From positions 1 through 5,931 of the forward strand of contig JAKALI010000282.1 in NCBI GenBank assembly GCA_021813195.1: a stretch of DNA of 5,931 nucleotides, read 5' to 3'. The stretch comes from Pseudomonadota bacterium (GTDB taxonomy: Bacteria > Pseudomonadota > Alphaproteobacteria > Rhizobiales > Hyphomicrobiaceae). Of this stretch, positions 5,073 through 5,931 are shown one piece after another (the first letter of the stretch is position 1; each line of letters begins with the position of its first letter). The position numbers and the translations under genes are program-made. The notes under the pieces are model-generated. The model saw nothing but the letters and a program-made list of their open reading frames with translations, ran no database searches and was not told where the DNA came from.

Positions 5073-5931
5073 ATGGCTGCACAATATTTTTTGATGCTCA
5101 CGCTTCTTACGGTTGTCGGCTATGCCTTGGCGCGAGGTCGTGCGCGAAGCGTCGCCGGTGGCAATTTCGCGCAGATGCATTCGCTACCTGCCTATCATGG
5201 ACTGTACACCGCAGCTCTGGTGGTGACGTCCATGCTCCTCATAATCGTCATCGGCGCTCCGCTGCTCAGCTATCTGGCGCAGAACAATGCGCTCAGTTAT
5301 CTTTCTGACGATGTCCGCAACGATGCGTTAAAGACCAGCGCCGCGCTTCGCGACATCCGCAACTTGGCCTCTGGGCAGTATTCAGGCGTCCCGTCCCCGG
5401 AACTCACGGCTGCGGCCAGCACGTATTCAAGCACGTTGGGCAATGGCCAATGGTTAGTTCTCGGCTTGGGATTTGCCGCTGGCTTGGCTGCGATGGCCTT
5501 TGGGCTGTCGTCGGTTTCGATGAAGTTTCGCGCGCGCAACAGGTTCGAGTCGATCATCAAAGTGCTGCTTTTCGTTGCAGCAACCATCGCCGTACTGACG
5601 ACGATCGGCATCATCTTTTCGCTCGTGGGAGAAACGTATCGGTTTTTCTTCGATCCCAAAATCGTCGGCAAGCCGACGATCACCGATTTTCTGTTTGGCA
5701 CGGATTGGAACCCGCAGGCCGCCATGCGCGCCGACCAAGGTGACATCCAAACCGCCTTTGGCTTCTTGCCCCTTCTTACCGGTACGTTGCTGATCACTTT
5801 CATCGCGATCGTGGTGGCAGGACCGCTTGGGCTGTTCTCGGCGATCTTCCTTGCGGAATATGCGGGGCCCAAGCTCCGCGCCTCCGTAAAACCGATCCTT
5901 GAGATCCTGGCCGGCATCCCGACCGTCGAGA
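5073..5931 (+). CDS. pstC: Phosphate ABC transporter permease PstC, long form (5' part, runs off the window)
   Basis: There are 286 codons open to the right edge with no stop. PstC is one of the two inner-membrane permeases of the PstSCAB high-affinity phosphate importer. The first segment (about 1-19) is followed by GRARSVAGGNFAQMHSLPAY (22-41), the conserved start of the N-terminal domain found in long PstC proteins of alphaproteobacteria. Further membrane segments lie near 43-68, 127-148, 162-185 and 231-262. A soluble loop covers about 70-125. The transporter core begins with GFLPLLTGTLLITFIAIVVA (230-249), GLFSAIFLAEYAGPKLR and ILEILAGIPTVE at the edge. That last motif is strongly conserved in PstC/PstA, which makes the name secure. 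Full-length relatives run to about 450-500 residues, so roughly 40 percent is missing. pstA, pstB and phoU would be expected beyond the edge. Sampled stretches look less GC-rich than the ABC operon. No pstS and no clear Pho box lie upstream. Confidence 0.93.
   Translation, partial: MAAQYFLMLTLLTVVGYALARGRARSVAGGNFAQMHSLPAYHGLYTAALVVTSMLLIIVIGAPLLSYLAQNNALSYLSDDVRNDALKTSAALRDIRNLASGQYSGVPSPELTAAASTYSSTLGNGQWLVLGLGFAAGLAAMAFGLSSVSMKFRARNRFESIIKVLLFVAATIAVLTTIGIIFSLVGETYRFFFDPKIVGKPTITDFLFGTDWNPQAAMRADQGDIQTAFGFLPLLTGTLLITFIAIVVAGPLGLFSAIFLAEYAGPKLRASVKPILEILAGIPTVE

Noticed and set aside
5297..5917. 206-codon open frame on the minus strand
   Set aside because: It is antisense to pstC, whose motifs and membrane segments are unmistakable. 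The reverse frame has no recognisable domain and no supported start.
1..5931. CRISPR array, tRNA or rRNA genes, riboswitch
   Set aside because: No regularly spaced repeats, no cloverleaf with CCA-type ends and no recognisable rRNA or riboswitch core were seen on either strand.

Overview
This window looks like an accessory or recombination-scarred stretch of a GC-rich proteobacterial replicon. An alphaproteobacterium of the rhizobial/methylobacterial kind is my best guess. That guess rests on the long-form PstC, the NitT/TauT-type ABC pair and the style of the IS3-family transposase fragments. It is not proven by any single marker.

Layout, left to right. (1) Bases 29-370, plus strand: the N-terminal part of a DUF262 (GmrS-like) gene. 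It is broken twice, by an in-frame TAG at codon 13 and by loss of everything after about codon 114. (2) Bases 420-3505, minus strand: an intact two-gene operon. The first gene is a 583-residue duplicated permease (GTG start). Eleven bases later comes a 440-residue ATPase carrying the C-terminal 'AAA-associated' domain. Together they form a nitrate/sulfonate/taurine-type anion importer. No substrate-binding protein gene is present. (3) Bases 3517-5063: about 1.5 kb without an intact gene. It holds a strong 39-base hairpin, a probable fragment of a HigA-like (XRE) regulator, and two related but diverged left ends of IS3-family elements. Those ends face each other as an inverted pair at 4187-4357 (+) and 4364-4556 (-). 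About 500 bases of unrecognised sequence follow. (4) Bases 5073-5931, plus strand: the first 286 codons of pstC, running off the right edge.

The two working units are the anion importer and the start of a phosphate (Pst) importer. They are divergently oriented and separated by the scarred region. Neither has its usual substrate-binding protein gene next to it in this window.

I did not find a convincing new biological system. The most informative hidden structure is the convergent pair of IS3 left ends. The minus-strand copy is frameshifted and interrupted by a stop, so it shows only when the reverse complement is aligned with the plus-strand copy. The two copies also share a hairpin that covers the transposase ribosome-binding site and start codon.
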